From assembly GCA_018261905.1 (NCBI GenBank), contig JAGTRU010000006.1, forward strand, positions 124,001-188,000: a stretch of DNA of 64,000 nucleotides, read 5' to 3'. The notes beneath the pieces are model-generated. The model saw only the letters and a list, made by a program, of their open reading frames with translations. It was not told the DNA's origin and ran no database searches. Positions within the stretch are counted from its first letter, which is position 1. Each line of letters opens with the position of its first letter. Made by a program: the position numbers and the translations under genes. Of the stretch, positions 47,833-58,058 are shown one piece after another. Source of the DNA: Pseudomonadota bacterium. GTDB taxonomy: Bacteria > Pseudomonadota > Gammaproteobacteria > Burkholderiales > Rhodocyclaceae.

Positions 47833-48594
47833 ATGAACCCCGAAGTCCTGCTTTCCCGTGTCAGAGTTGTCCTTTGTCGGCCCAGTCATCCCGGAAATAT
47901 CGGCGCCGCGGCGCGGGCCATGAAGACCATGGGGCTGTCCCGCCTCTATCTGGTCACGCCGAAACAGTTTCCCGATGCCGAGGCGGATACGCGGGCAACC
48001 GGCGCCGTCGATGTCTTGCGGGCGGCGACGGTGACTGCCACGCTGGACGAAGCCCTGGCCGGGACGGTATTTGCCGTCGCCCTGTCGGCCCGCCAGCGCG
48101 ACCTCGGGCCGGCCATCGGAGCGCCGCGTGAAACCGTTGCCCGGCTGCTCGCCGAGGCCGGGCTGGGCGAAGTGGCGCTGGTCTTCGGCAATGAAACGGT
48201 CGGTCTGTCGAATGAGGAAATTTTCCATTGCCAGGCGGCGGTGACCATACCGACCAATCCGGACTTTAGCTCCCTGAATCTCGGTTCTGCCGTGCAGGTG
48301 CTCAGTTACGAGTGCCGGATGGCGGCGTTTGGCGAAAAGCCGCCGGTCGTCGCGCCCGGGGTTACCCCCTTTGTTGCGCCGCCGGCCACCAATGACGAAG
48401 TCGAAGGCCTCTACGGCCATCTCGAGGCGGTGATGACGGCCACCGGTTTTTACAATCCGGAACAGCCGGGTCGCCTGCTGCCCAAGCTGCGTCGCCTGTT
48501 CGGCCGGGTGCGTCTGGAACGGGACGAAGTCAACATCCTGCGCGGCGTCCTCGCTTCCACCCAGGTCAGGACCGGACACGGGCGCAAGGAGTGA
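47833..48594 (+). CDS. trmJ: tRNA (cytidine/uridine-2'-O)-methyltransferase TrmJ
   Basis: 253 residues of the SPOUT superfamily. RVVLCRPSHPGNIGAAARAMKTMGL near the N-terminus, VFGNETVGLSNEE and the knot-forming IPTNPDFSSLNLGSAVQVLSYE are the TrmJ motifs. A C-terminal helical extension (about 170-250) is typical. It methylates the 2'-O of nucleotide 32 in several tRNAs. Convergent with the HDOD gene ten bases away. Confidence 0.94.
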   Translation: MNPEVLLSRVRVVLCRPSHPGNIGAAARAMKTMGLSRLYLVTPKQFPDAEADTRATGAVDVLRAATVTATLDEALAGTVFAVALSARQRDLGPAIGAPRETVARLLAEAGLGEVALVFGNETVGLSNEEIFHCQAAVTIPTNPDFSSLNLGSAVQVLSYECRMAAFGEKPPVVAPGVTPFVAPPATNDEVEGLYGHLEAVMTATGFYNPEQPGRLLPKLRRLFGRVRLERDEVNILRGVLASTQVRTGHGRKE

Positions 48595-48604
48595 GGCGCG
48601 GTGC

Positions 48605-49480
48605 TCAGGCGAAACTGTTGCGCATGTCGGCCAATTGCGCGTCGATTTCCGGTTTGAGTTCGGCGTAGGTATTTTCGAGGGCTTCCTGTTCCTCCGGACT
48701 CATCGGGTTACCCTGCATGGTCCATTCGAAATGTCCGCCGGCCAGCATGTTGGCGATGTATACGACGTCTCTCAGGCTGCGTAGCGGGGAGGGCGCCGGG
48801 CGTACCTGATCGTGGTCCTCGATGGCTTTGACGATTTCCTCCGGCAGGCCAAGGGCATTGAGCAGGGAGACGCCGATACTCTCGTGCCATTGGATGATCA
48901 GATATTTGACACTATCCGGTCGCTGCCGCAACTCTTCATACTGTGTCGCCCGGTACAGCATGTAGAACGCCCCGAGGTCGTGAATCAGACCGGCCAGCAT
49001 GGCTTCTTCCGGGTTGATCCGGGTCGCCCGGCGGGCGATGACGCGCGCCCCGGCTGCGGTGCGCAGGGAGTGATCCCAAAGCATCTCGGTCAGGTCGCTG
49101 AAGGCAGCCATGCCCTTGGCCCGCAACAGTTGTGTCATGACGATGCTGATTGCCGTGCTGCGCACGACGTTGAGGCCGAGCCGGGCGATGGCGGCTTGTA
49201 GATCGACGACTTCGTGGGCGGCCGGATTGAAGGCCACCGAATTGGCGAGATGCAGCAACTTGGCGCAGATCAGCGGTTCGATGGCAATTGCCGAGGCAAT
49301 CCGGCTCAGGGGCTGGTTCGGGTCGTGCAGGATCTTGCGCAGGCGGAGGACGGCGTCGAAATGGGTGGGGAAGACGACTTCGCCGGCCAGTTCCTTGGCG
49401 ATGTCTTCCAGCATCTGAAAACGCTGGGCCTTGAGGATCTCGCCGGTCTTGTCGTCTTGCATATTCTGCTGAGCGTTCAT
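48605..49480 (-). CDS. HDOD domain protein
   Basis: 291 residues, essentially one HDOD domain (about 35-240: VVFPTHFDAVLRLRKILHDPNQPLSRIASAIAIEPLICAKLLHLANS, then LGLNVVRSTAISIVMTQLL). The later helices include LAGLIHDLGAFYML and QWHESIGVSLLNALGLPEEIVKAIEDHD, which keep HD-like residues. HDOD proteins act in signalling, often with c-di-GMP or stress networks, usually without enzymatic activity. GAGG seven bases before the ATG. This is the second HDOD protein of the window. Confidence 0.88.
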   Translation of the reverse strand: MNAQQNMQDDKTGEILKAQRFQMLEDIAKELAGEVVFPTHFDAVLRLRKILHDPNQPLSRIASAIAIEPLICAKLLHLANSVAFNPAAHEVVDLQAAIARLGLNVVRSTAISIVMTQLLRAKGMAAFSDLTEMLWDHSLRTAAGARVIARRATRINPEEAMLAGLIHDLGAFYMLYRATQYEELRQRPDSVKYLIIQWHESIGVSLLNALGLPEEIVKAIEDHDQVRPAPSPLRSLRDVVYIANMLAGGHFEWTMQGNPMSPEEQEALENTYAELKPEIDAQLADMRNSFA

Positions 49481-49501
49481 CAGGCGGCCTCTTTCAGCAA
49501 A

Positions 49502-49524
49502 AACCCCGCTACGGGAGCGGGGTT
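49502..49524 (-). terminator. Intrinsic terminator after tRNA-Val
   Basis: AACCCCGCT (49502-49510) pairs with AGCGGGGTT (49516-49524) around a five-base loop. On the minus strand five T follow (49499-49503). It lies 24 bases beyond the tRNA 3' end and just upstream of the HDOD gene. Confidence 0.88.
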
Positions 49525-49547
49525 CCTGGTTTCCTTATCAGGATTTC

Positions 49548-49623
49548 TGGTGGGTGCTGACGGGGTCGAACCGCCGACATTCGCCTTGTAAGGGCGACGC
49601 TCTACCAACTGAGCTAAGCACCC
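49548..49623 (-). tRNA. tRNA-Val (anticodon TAC)
   Basis: 76 nt with a complete cloverleaf: acceptor GGGTGCT/AGCACCC, D stem GCTC/GAGC, anticodon stem TCGCC/GGCGA around loop CTTACAA (anticodon TAC), T arm with TTCGACC, and an encoded CCA. Its 5' end is only nine bases after the hupB stop on the same strand, with no promoter between, so it is probably cut out of the hupB transcript. Confidence 0.95.
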
Positions 49624-49632
49624 GTAAAGCGC

Positions 49633-49905
49633 TTAGTTGATGGCGTCTTTCAGGCCCTTGCCGGCGCGGAACTTCGGCGACTTGGCGGCCTTGATTTCCA
49701 GGGTCTTGCCGGTACGCGGATTGCGGCCGGTGCGGGCGGCGCGTTCGCCGACGTAGAAAGTGCCAAAGCCGATCAGGCTGACCGTGTCGCCGGCTTTCAG
49801 GGCATCCTTGACGGCGGCGACGGTGGCATCCAGCGCGCGACCGGCTGCAGCTTTGGAAATATCAGCGGAAGCAGCGATCTGATCGATCAGTTCGGTTTTG
49901 TTCAT
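49633..49905 (-). CDS. hupB: DNA-binding protein HU
   Basis: 90 residues, a standard HU subunit. [26 protein letters not shown] forms the dimerisation helices; [26 protein letters not shown] carries the DNA-binding arm with the Pro that intercalates; the C-terminus ends [12 protein letters not shown]. It is in the usual place after lon. A strong promoter of its own lies upstream, and tRNA-Val follows. Confidence 0.97.
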   Translation of the reverse strand: MNKTELIDQIAASADISKAAAGRALDATVAAVKDALKAGDTVSLIGFGTFYVGERAARTGRNPRTGKTLEIKAAKSPKFRAGKGLKDAIN

Positions 49906-49957
49906 TTTGAGTCCCTCGGTGGATGGATTGGAATCACGAAAATTTTGTGAGGACGGA

Positions 49958-49987
49958 TTTATATCCCCGGCGAAATCCTTGTGTCAA
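49958..49987 (-). promoter_or_regulatory. hupB sigma-70 promoter
   Basis: Minus-strand TTGACA (49982-49987), 18-base spacer and TATAAA (49958-49963) make a near-consensus promoter about 52 bases before the hupB ATG. Confidence 0.8.
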
Positions 49988-50028
49988 GCGGATTCTCGCC
50001 GAATTCCGGAGGGCTTTCGAAGGCCCGG

Positions 50029-50057
50029 GGCATGCCGTCCCAAGGGGGCGGCATGCC
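50029..50057 (-). terminator. Hairpin after the lon stop
   Basis: GGCATGCCG (50029-50037) pairs perfectly with CGGCATGCC (50049-50057) around an 11-base loop. It lies 13 bases after the lon stop. No T-run follows on the minus strand, so it may slow rather than fully end transcription before hupB. Confidence 0.5.
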
Positions 50058-50069
50058 TTCCCTTTCAAA

Positions 50070-52484
<2,415 letters not shown>

Positions 52485-52516
52485 TACGATGCCTTAAAAA
52501 TAGGTATGTGCCCCCC

Positions 52517-52544
52517 AAGTGGGGGCGGGGAACCGCAATTCAAG
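52517..52544 (-). promoter_or_regulatory. Candidate sigma-32 (heat-shock) promoter for lon
   Basis: On the minus strand CTTGAA (52539-52544), 14-base spacer, then CCCCACTT (52517-52524). This fits the sigma-32 consensus CTTGAAA then CCCCATnT at 11-16 bases. It is about 33 bases before the lon ATG and begins just after the clpX stop. The GC hairpin GCCCCC/GGGGGC overlaps the -10. Confidence 0.7.
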
Positions 52545-52551
52545 ACCCGGC

Positions 52552-53814
52552 TCAGTTGGAGCCGGAAACCTTGGGCTGATCAGCGTAAATGAGCAGGGGC
52601 TGGGCGTCGCTGGTGATCGTGTTTTCATCGATTACCACTTTTTCGACATTTTCCATACCGGGGAGTTCATACATCGTATCAAGCAGGGCGTGTTCGAGAA
52701 TGGAGCGCAGGCCGCGGGCACCGGTCTTGCGGGCCAGTGCCTTCTTGGCGATGGCGGAAAGGGCACCGGGGCGAATTTCCAGTTCGACCTCTTCCATGCT
52801 GAACAGCTTCTGGTATTGCTTGATCAGGGCGTTCTTGGGTTCGGTCAGGATCTGGATCAGGGCCGGTTCTTCGAGTTCCTGCAGGGTTGCGACGACGGGC
52901 AGGCGGCCGATCAGTTCGGGGATGAGACCGAACTTGATCAGATCTTCCGGCTCGGCGTCAAGCAGGACCTGGCCGATGGCCTTCTTGTCGGCCTTGCTCT
53001 TGACCTCGGCCCCGAAGCCGATGCCGCCGCGTTCGGAGCGGTTGAGAATGATCTTTTCCAGGCCGGCAAAAGCGCCGCCGCAAATGAACAGGATATTGGT
53101 GGTGTCCACCTGGACGAAATCCTGGTTCGGATGCTTGCGCCCGCCCTGCGGCGGAATCGCCGCGACGGTGCCTTCGATCAGCTTCAACAGCGCCTGTTGC
53201 ACGCCTTCGCCGGAAACGTCGCGGGTGATCGACGGGTTGTCGGACTTGCGCGAAATCTTGTCGATTTCGTCGATGTAGACGATGCCCTGCTGCGCCTTCT
53301 CGATGTCGTAATCGCACTTCTGCAGCAGTTTCTGGATGATGTTCTCGACGTCTTCGCCGACGTAGCCGGCTTCGGTCAGGGTCGTCGCATCGGCCATCAC
53401 GAAGGGGACGTTGAGCAGGCGGGCCAGGGTCTGGGCGAGCAGCGTCTTGCCCGAGCCGGTCGGGCCGACGAGCAGGATGTTGCTCTTTGCCAGTTCGACA
53501 TCGCCGGCGTGCGCGGCGGTGTGGCGCAAGCGCTTGTAGTGGTTGTATACCGCCACCGACAGGATGCGCTTGGCGACTTCCTGGCCGATCACGTACTGGT
53601 CGAGGATCGAGCAGATCTCGCGCGGTGTCGGCAGGTCGGAGCGACCGGCCTTGGCCGCTTCTTCCGGCAACTCGTCACGAATGATGTCGTTGCAGAGTGC
53701 AATGCACTCGTCACAGATGAACACCGACGGACCGGCGATGAGCTTTTTGACTTCGTGCTGGCTCTTGCCGCAGAAGGAGCAGTACAGCAGTTTTTCCTGG
53801 CCGCCTTTAGACAT
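52552..53814 (-). CDS. clpX: ATP-dependent Clp protease ATPase subunit ClpX
   Basis: 420 residues from MSKGGQEKL. An N-terminal C4 zinc domain ([16 protein letters not shown], then CDECIALC), Walker [16 protein letters not shown], the pore motif GYVGEDVE and the C-terminal sensor-2 region are present. ClpX unfolds substrates for ClpP. GGAG eight bases before this ATG settles the start over an in-frame TTG six codons upstream. It follows clpP closely and is probably cotranscribed. Confidence 0.97.
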   Translation of the reverse strand: MSKGGQEKLLYCSFCGKSQHEVKKLIAGPSVFICDECIALCNDIIRDELPEEAAKAGRSDLPTPREICSILDQYVIGQEVAKRILSVAVYNHYKRLRHTAAHAGDVELAKSNILLVGPTGSGKTLLAQTLARLLNVPFVMADATTLTEAGYVGEDVENIIQKLLQKCDYDIEKAQQGIVYIDEIDKISRKSDNPSITRDVSGEGVQQALLKLIEGTVAAIPPQGGRKHPNQDFVQVDTTNILFICGGAFAGLEKIILNRSERGGIGFGAEVKSKADKKAIGQVLLDAEPEDLIKFGLIPELIGRLPVVATLQELEEPALIQILTEPKNALIKQYQKLFSMEEVELEIRPGALSAIAKKALARKTGARGLRSILEHALLDTMYELPGMENVEKVVIDENTITSDAQPLLIYADQPKVSGSN

Positions 53815-53828
53815 CTGTATTTCTCCGC

Positions 53829-54458
53829 TCAAGCCGCATCGCGGCGGGTTAGCACCTTGTCAATCAAACCATATTCTGCCGCTTCGGCAGCCGAAAGGAA
53901 ATTGTCCCGATCGGTATCCTTCTCGATCCGTTCCAGCGGCTGGCCGCTGTGTTCGGCCATGATCCGGTTCAAACGATCGCGGATGGAGAGGATTTCCTTG
54001 GCGTGGATGGCAATATCTGAAGCTTGGCCCTGGAAGCCACCAAGCGGTTGGTGAATCATCACGCGGGAATTGGGTAGCGCGAAACGCTTGCCCTTGGCGC
54101 CGGCGTTGAGCAGGAAGGCGCCCATCGAGGCGGCCTGGCCGATACACAGCGTCGACACGTCCGGCTTGATGAACTGCATGGTGTCGTAGATCGACATGCC
54201 GGCCGTTACCGAACCACCCGGCGAGTTGATGTAGAAATAAATGTCCTTGTCCGGATTTTCCGCTTCCAGGAACAGCAATTGGGCGACTACCAGATTGGCG
54301 GTGGAGTCGTTAACCGGGCCGACAAGAAAGATCACCCGTTCTTTGAGGAGGCGGGAGTAGATGTCGTAGGCGCGCTCGCCGCGACCGCTCTGTTCCACCA
54401 CCATCGGGACGAGGCCCAGTGCTTGCGGCTCCCAGTTGTTTGCGTTGTCGATATTCAT
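53829..54458 (-). CDS. clpP: ATP-dependent Clp protease proteolytic subunit ClpP
   Basis: 209 residues. Serine protease that forms the tetradecameric chamber. The catalytic Ser is in [11 protein letters not shown], His in MIHQPLGG and Asp in the DTDRDNF region. The N-terminal propeptide up to about [10 protein letters not shown] is as usual. Standard tig-clpP-clpX order. Confidence 0.97.
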   Translation of the reverse strand: MNIDNANNWEPQALGLVPMVVEQSGRGERAYDIYSRLLKERVIFLVGPVNDSTANLVVAQLLFLEAENPDKDIYFYINSPGGSVTAGMSIYDTMQFIKPDVSTLCIGQAASMGAFLLNAGAKGKRFALPNSRVMIHQPLGGFQGQASDIAIHAKEILSIRDRLNRIMAEHSGQPLERIEKDTDRDNFLSAAEAAEYGLIDKVLTRRDAA

Positions 54459-54514
54459 GTCAGCCCTTCTATGTTGCGTTTCAGACGTTTGTCGTTTTTG
54501 TGACGATGATCAGA

Positions 54515-55819
54515 TTACTGCTTCTGGCCCATCAATTCATCAAAAACCGCAGCCTTGTCGGTTACCTTGGCCTTACCCAGTACCCACGCCACAACGTTGC
54601 TCTCGATCGCCACGCCTTCAACTTCGTTCAGGCGCTGCGGCTGGGCGTAGTACCAACGGATGACTTCTTCCGGATGCTCGTAGCTCTGGGCGGTTTCTTC
54701 GACCATGGCGCGAACCTGTTCCGGGCTAGCCTGAAGCTTTTCCGTCTTGACTACCTCAGCAAGGATCAGGCCAAGGGTGACGCGACGCTTGGCCTGGTCG
54801 GCAAACCATTCCGACTGGATCGGGAAATCCTTGGTTTTCATGCCGCGCTGTTCCATGTCCTGCTTGGCTGCCTGCATCAGGCGCTGGATTTCCATATCGA
54901 CCAGGGAGGTCGGGACGGTGATCGGGTTGGCCTTGAGCAGGGCTTCCATGACCTGGTCCTTGAGCTTGCCTTCGATGCGGTTCTTCACTTCGCGCTTCAG
55001 GTTGGCTTCGATCTCGGCCCGCATCTTGGTCACGTCGCCGTCGGCGATGCCCATGCTGGTGGCGAACTCGGCGTCGATTTCCGGCAGCACCGGGGCTTGC
55101 ACCTGCTTGACGGTGATATCGAACTGGACCGTCTGGCCAGCCAGATCCTTGGCGTGGTAATCAGCCGGGAAAGCCAGGTCGAAAGTCTTGGATTCGCCGG
55201 CCTTGGCGCCTTCGACGGCGTTTTCGAAATCGGGCAGCATCTGGCCCTGGCCAAGCACGAAGGGGTAATCCTTGGCTTCGCCACCAGCGAACGGCACGCC
55301 ATCCTTCTTGCCGAGGAAATCGATGACAACGCGGTCTTCCTTGGCGGCGGCACGATCGGTGTCGGCGTGGGAAACGCGCTGCTTGCGCAAGATGTCGAGG
55401 GTCTTGTTGACTTCGGCTTCGCCGACTTCGAGAACCGGGCGCTCGATTTCAGCGGCGGCCATGTCGCCCGGCACGAACTCCGGGTAGGTTTCGAAAATAG
55501 CGGTGAATTCGAGGTGGGTGGTGCTTTCCGAGGTCTTCGGCTCGATCCGCGGGTAACCGGCAACGCGGGTCTTCTGCGCGGTCACGGCTTCGCCGAAGAC
55601 GCGGTCGAGTTGTTCTGACAGCACTTCGTGGCGCGCCTGGTCGCCGTATTGCTGCTTGACGATGCTGAAGGGGACCTTGCCCGGGCGGAAGCCCGGCATC
55701 TTGATGTTTTTGCCGGTGCGCTTCAGGCGCTGATCAATTTCCTTCTCGATATCGGCAATGGCGATGGAGAGATCGACGCGGCGTTCGAGTTCGTTGGCTT
55801 GTGCAGTGGTTGCTTCCAT
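54515..55819 (-). CDS. tig: Trigger factor
   Basis: 434 residues. Ribosome-binding N-domain with the signature GFRPGKVP (residues 43-50, GFRxGKxP), an FKBP-like prolyl isomerase domain (about 150-245: EDRVVIDFLGKKDGVPFAGG, FVLGQGQMLPDFE) and the C-terminal chaperone arms. It binds nascent chains at the ribosome exit. First gene of the tig-clpP-clpX block. Confidence 0.97.
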   Translation of the reverse strand: MEATTAQANELERRVDLSIAIADIEKEIDQRLKRTGKNIKMPGFRPGKVPFSIVKQQYGDQARHEVLSEQLDRVFGEAVTAQKTRVAGYPRIEPKTSESTTHLEFTAIFETYPEFVPGDMAAAEIERPVLEVGEAEVNKTLDILRKQRVSHADTDRAAAKEDRVVIDFLGKKDGVPFAGGEAKDYPFVLGQGQMLPDFENAVEGAKAGESKTFDLAFPADYHAKDLAGQTVQFDITVKQVQAPVLPEIDAEFATSMGIADGDVTKMRAEIEANLKREVKNRIEGKLKDQVMEALLKANPITVPTSLVDMEIQRLMQAAKQDMEQRGMKTKDFPIQSEWFADQAKRRVTLGLILAEVVKTEKLQASPEQVRAMVEETAQSYEHPEEVIRWYYAQPQRLNEVEGVAIESNVVAWVLGKAKVTDKAAVFDELMGQKQ

Positions 55820-55926
55820 GAGAATTCCTTGTGACTTCAGAGCCGAAAAATAAAGCTGTCAATTCTATCATGGCAGATGCGGGCCGGTTGAATGGCAGAG
55901 TGCGAGAAGAATTTGGCGAAATACGC

Positions 55927-55955
55927 TAGACACGACCAAAGGAACTTCGTACAAT
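55927..55955 (+). promoter_or_regulatory. Sigma-70 promoter of tRNA-His/pepD
   Basis: TAGACA (55927-55932), a 17-base spacer and TACAAT (55950-55955), each five of six to consensus. It ends 17 bases before the tRNA 5' end, as expected for a stable RNA promoter. Confidence 0.8.
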
Positions 55956-55972
55956 GCGCGCCTTCTTCAGCG

Positions 55973-56045
55973 GCGGCTGTAGCTCAGTTGGTAGAGTCCC
56001 GGATTGTGATTCCGGTTGTCGTGGGTTCGAGCCCCATCAGTCGCG
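55973..56045 (+). tRNA. tRNA-His (anticodon GTG) with a non-standard 3' end
   Basis: Cloverleaf: acceptor GCGGCTG/CAGTCGC, D stem GCTC/GAGT, anticodon stem CCGGA/TCCGG around TTGTGAT (anticodon GTG), variable TTGTC, T arm GTGGG-TTCGAGC-CCCAT. A G is encoded at -1 (55972). Position 73 is G and the next bases are CGG, not the C73-CCA normally seen in bacterial tRNA-His, so the usual G-1:C73 pair cannot form and CCA must be added. The pepD ATG lies 26 bases downstream, with no terminator between. Functional status is uncertain. Confidence 0.8.
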
Positions 56046-56071
56046 CGGGGGTTTTCGCTTGGGAGGTTGCC

Positions 56072-57529
56072 ATGTTTTTGTCTTCGCTATTTTCCGGTCT
56101 GCAGCCGGCCGCTGTGTGGGCTCATTTTGCGACGCTCTGCGCCATACCGCGCGCCTCCAAGCAGGAAGCCGTCTTGCGCGACACCCTGCGGGATTGGGCG
56201 GCAGGCCGCGGTCTGGCGACGACGGTGGATGCGGCCGGCAACCTGATCATCCGCAAGCCGGCCAGGGCTGGCTGCGAGCAACGGCCGGGTGTCATCCTGC
56301 AGGCACATCTGGACATGGTCTGCCAGAAGAATACCGATTCCAGTCACGATTTTTCCCGCGACCCGATCACCCCGCAATTGCGCGATGGCTGGCTGGTCGC
56401 CGAAGGCACGACGCTGGGTGCCGATAACGGCATCGGCGTGGCCTTGATACTGGCGGCGCTGGAGGATGCGCAACTGGTGCATGGTCCGCTCGAAGCGCTG
56501 TTCACCATCGACGAAGAGGCCGGCATGGGCGGTGCCCGCGGCCTGGAAGCAGGTCTGCTCAAAGGTTCGCTGATGCTGAACCTGGATACCGAGGAATGGG
56601 GCGAGTTCTATCTTGGCTGCGCCGGCGGGCTCGACGTCAATGTCGAACGCCCGGGCCTGGCCGAACCGCTACCGACCGGCTGGCAGCCTTGCCGGATCAG
56701 TTTGCGCGGCCTGCGCGGCGGCCACTCCGGGGTGAATATTCACGAGGAGCGCGGCAATGCCATCAAGTTGCTGGTCCGCGTGCTGGTCGAACTGGCGCCC
56801 GATATGCCCCTGCGGCTGGCCGAGCTGCAGGGGGGCTCGGCGCGCAATGCGCTGCCGCGCGAGGCGTTCGCGACGGTGGCCCTGCCGGCCGACATGCTGC
56901 CGAAGCTGCCGGCCCTGCTGCTGGCCAAACAGGAACTGCTGCGCCAGGAACTGCGCGGCGTCGATGCCGCCCTGACCCTCGACGTGGCGTCGGGCGAAGT
57001 GACCTCGCTGATGTCGTCGCGCGAGCAGGATATCTGGCTCGCTTCGCTGCATGCCGCGCCGCACGGCGTCCGGCGAATGAGCCGGCAGGTGCCGGGCGTG
57101 GTCGAGACTTCGAACAATCTCGGCATGGTCGATCTGCACCCGAAAGGGGGTAGCTGCAACTTTATGGTGCGCTCTTTACAGGACAGCGGCAGCACGGCGC
57201 TGGCTGACGAGATCGTCAGCCTGTTCGCCTTGTCCGGCACGCCGGTCGAAAAAACCGGTTATTACCCGGGCTGGACGCCGAACCCGGAGTCGCCGCTGCT
57301 CGCCCTGTGCCAGGCGGTTTATAAAAGCGAGTTCAATGCCGAATCATCGGTGCAGGTGATCCACGCCGGACTGGAATGCGGCATCATCGGCGCCAAGTAT
57401 CCGGGCCTGGATATCGTCTCTTTCGGCCCGACCATCCGCGGCGCGCATGCGCCGGGCGAGGCGGTAGACATCGCCTCGGTCGGGCGCTGCTGGCATCTGC
57501 TGCAGGCGATCCTGGCGGCTGCGGCTTGA
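56072..57529 (+). CDS. pepD: Aminoacyl-histidine dipeptidase
   Basis: 485 residues, the same length as E. coli PepD. M20-family zinc dipeptidase that cleaves Xaa-His dipeptides such as carnosine. Metal and catalytic motifs are in order: LQAHLDMVCQ, GTTLGADNGIG, FTIDEEAGMGGA and LNLDTEEWGEFYLGCAGG, plus the lid domain GGHSGVNIHEERGNA and the C-terminal HAGLECGI. GGGAGG five bases before the ATG fixes the start. The mRNA would include the tRNA-His directly upstream. Confidence 0.95.
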   Translation: MFLSSLFSGLQPAAVWAHFATLCAIPRASKQEAVLRDTLRDWAAGRGLATTVDAAGNLIIRKPARAGCEQRPGVILQAHLDMVCQKNTDSSHDFSRDPITPQLRDGWLVAEGTTLGADNGIGVALILAALEDAQLVHGPLEALFTIDEEAGMGGARGLEAGLLKGSLMLNLDTEEWGEFYLGCAGGLDVNVERPGLAEPLPTGWQPCRISLRGLRGGHSGVNIHEERGNAIKLLVRVLVELAPDMPLRLAELQGGSARNALPREAFATVALPADMLPKLPALLLAKQELLRQELRGVDAALTLDVASGEVTSLMSSREQDIWLASLHAAPHGVRRMSRQVPGVVETSNNLGMVDLHPKGGSCNFMVRSLQDSGSTALADEIVSLFALSGTPVEKTGYYPGWTPNPESPLLALCQAVYKSEFNAESSVQVIHAGLECGIIGAKYPGLDIVSFGPTIRGAHAPGEAVDIASVGRCWHLLQAILAAAA

Positions 57530-57548
57530 TCGACAAGGAGAAAGTCTG

Positions 57549-57752
57549 ATGAAAACAGCCACTTTGCTAGTCGCCATCCTGGCGCTTACCGCCTGTGGCG
57601 TCGAAACGGCCGGGACGGCGGCGACCGCCGCGGCGCTGAAGAAACAGGAAATCGAACAGGGCAAGAAAACGCTGGAGCAGTTCCAGCAGAAACTCGATCA
57701 GGCCAACCAGGCCACGCAGCAGCGTGCCGAGCAGGCGGCCGGCGAGAAATAG
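57549..57752 (+). CDS. Small helical lipoprotein
   Basis: 67 residues. A lipoprotein signal (LLVAILALTAC-G, Cys at 16) precedes an Ala-rich then Lys/Gln/Glu-rich single helix (KKQEIEQGKKTLEQFQQKLDQA), which looks like an Lpp-type coiled coil. AAGGAGAAA precedes the ATG at good spacing. It starts 20 bases after pepD and may be cotranscribed. Function unknown. Confidence 0.72.
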   Translation: MKTATLLVAILALTACGVETAGTAATAAALKKQEIEQGKKTLEQFQQKLDQANQATQQRAEQAAGEK

Positions 57753-58058
57753 CAGGTGGTGGATAACTGATAAAGCCTCGGCGCGCGGGATGCCGGCGGG
57801 CAATCATACGCCACAACCGGTCGTTCTCGGCCCGGAAAACTCGAACTGTCGAGCGGGCAATTGCTGACGGTCCGATTGCCTTCACCATGGAGCGGACAGA
57901 TTGTCCGGGAAGTGCTGTCACGAAATGAGACAACGTGACGCCAATTTAGCCCGCTGCCTTGTCGCATCTTGCCTCCCTGCGCATACTTGTATCCAAGGGA
58001 GTTCGGGTCGCGTGGGACTTGTTGCTGCCTCCTTGATACGAACCGAAGGAGATCGATC
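57753..58058. other. Intergenic region upstream of arsM
   Basis: 306 bases without a supported gene. It holds an inverted repeat GTCACG (57917-57922) and CGTGAC (57934-57939), a candidate promoter, a small palindrome ATAC-TT-GTAT and the ribosome binding site AAGGAG at 58046-58051. No ArsR-type operator was recognised with certainty. Confidence 0.5.
57959..57987 (+). promoter_or_regulatory. Possible arsM promoter
   Basis: TTGTCG (57959-57964), 17-base spacer and CATACT (57982-57987). The match is modest. The GTCACG/CGTGAC inverted repeat 20 bases upstream of the -35 could be an activator site. Confidence 0.35.

Noticed and set aside
55892-56071. N-terminal extension of pepD through the tRNA
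   Set aside because: It translates the tRNA-His into the familiar VAQLVES-type artefact; the ATG at 56072 has a strong binding site and gives the normal length.
57969-58058. TTG start giving a 30-residue extension of ArsM
   Set aside because: No binding site, and the extension (Cys/Pro/Arg-rich) is unlike the family; AAGGAG would be buried in the coding region.
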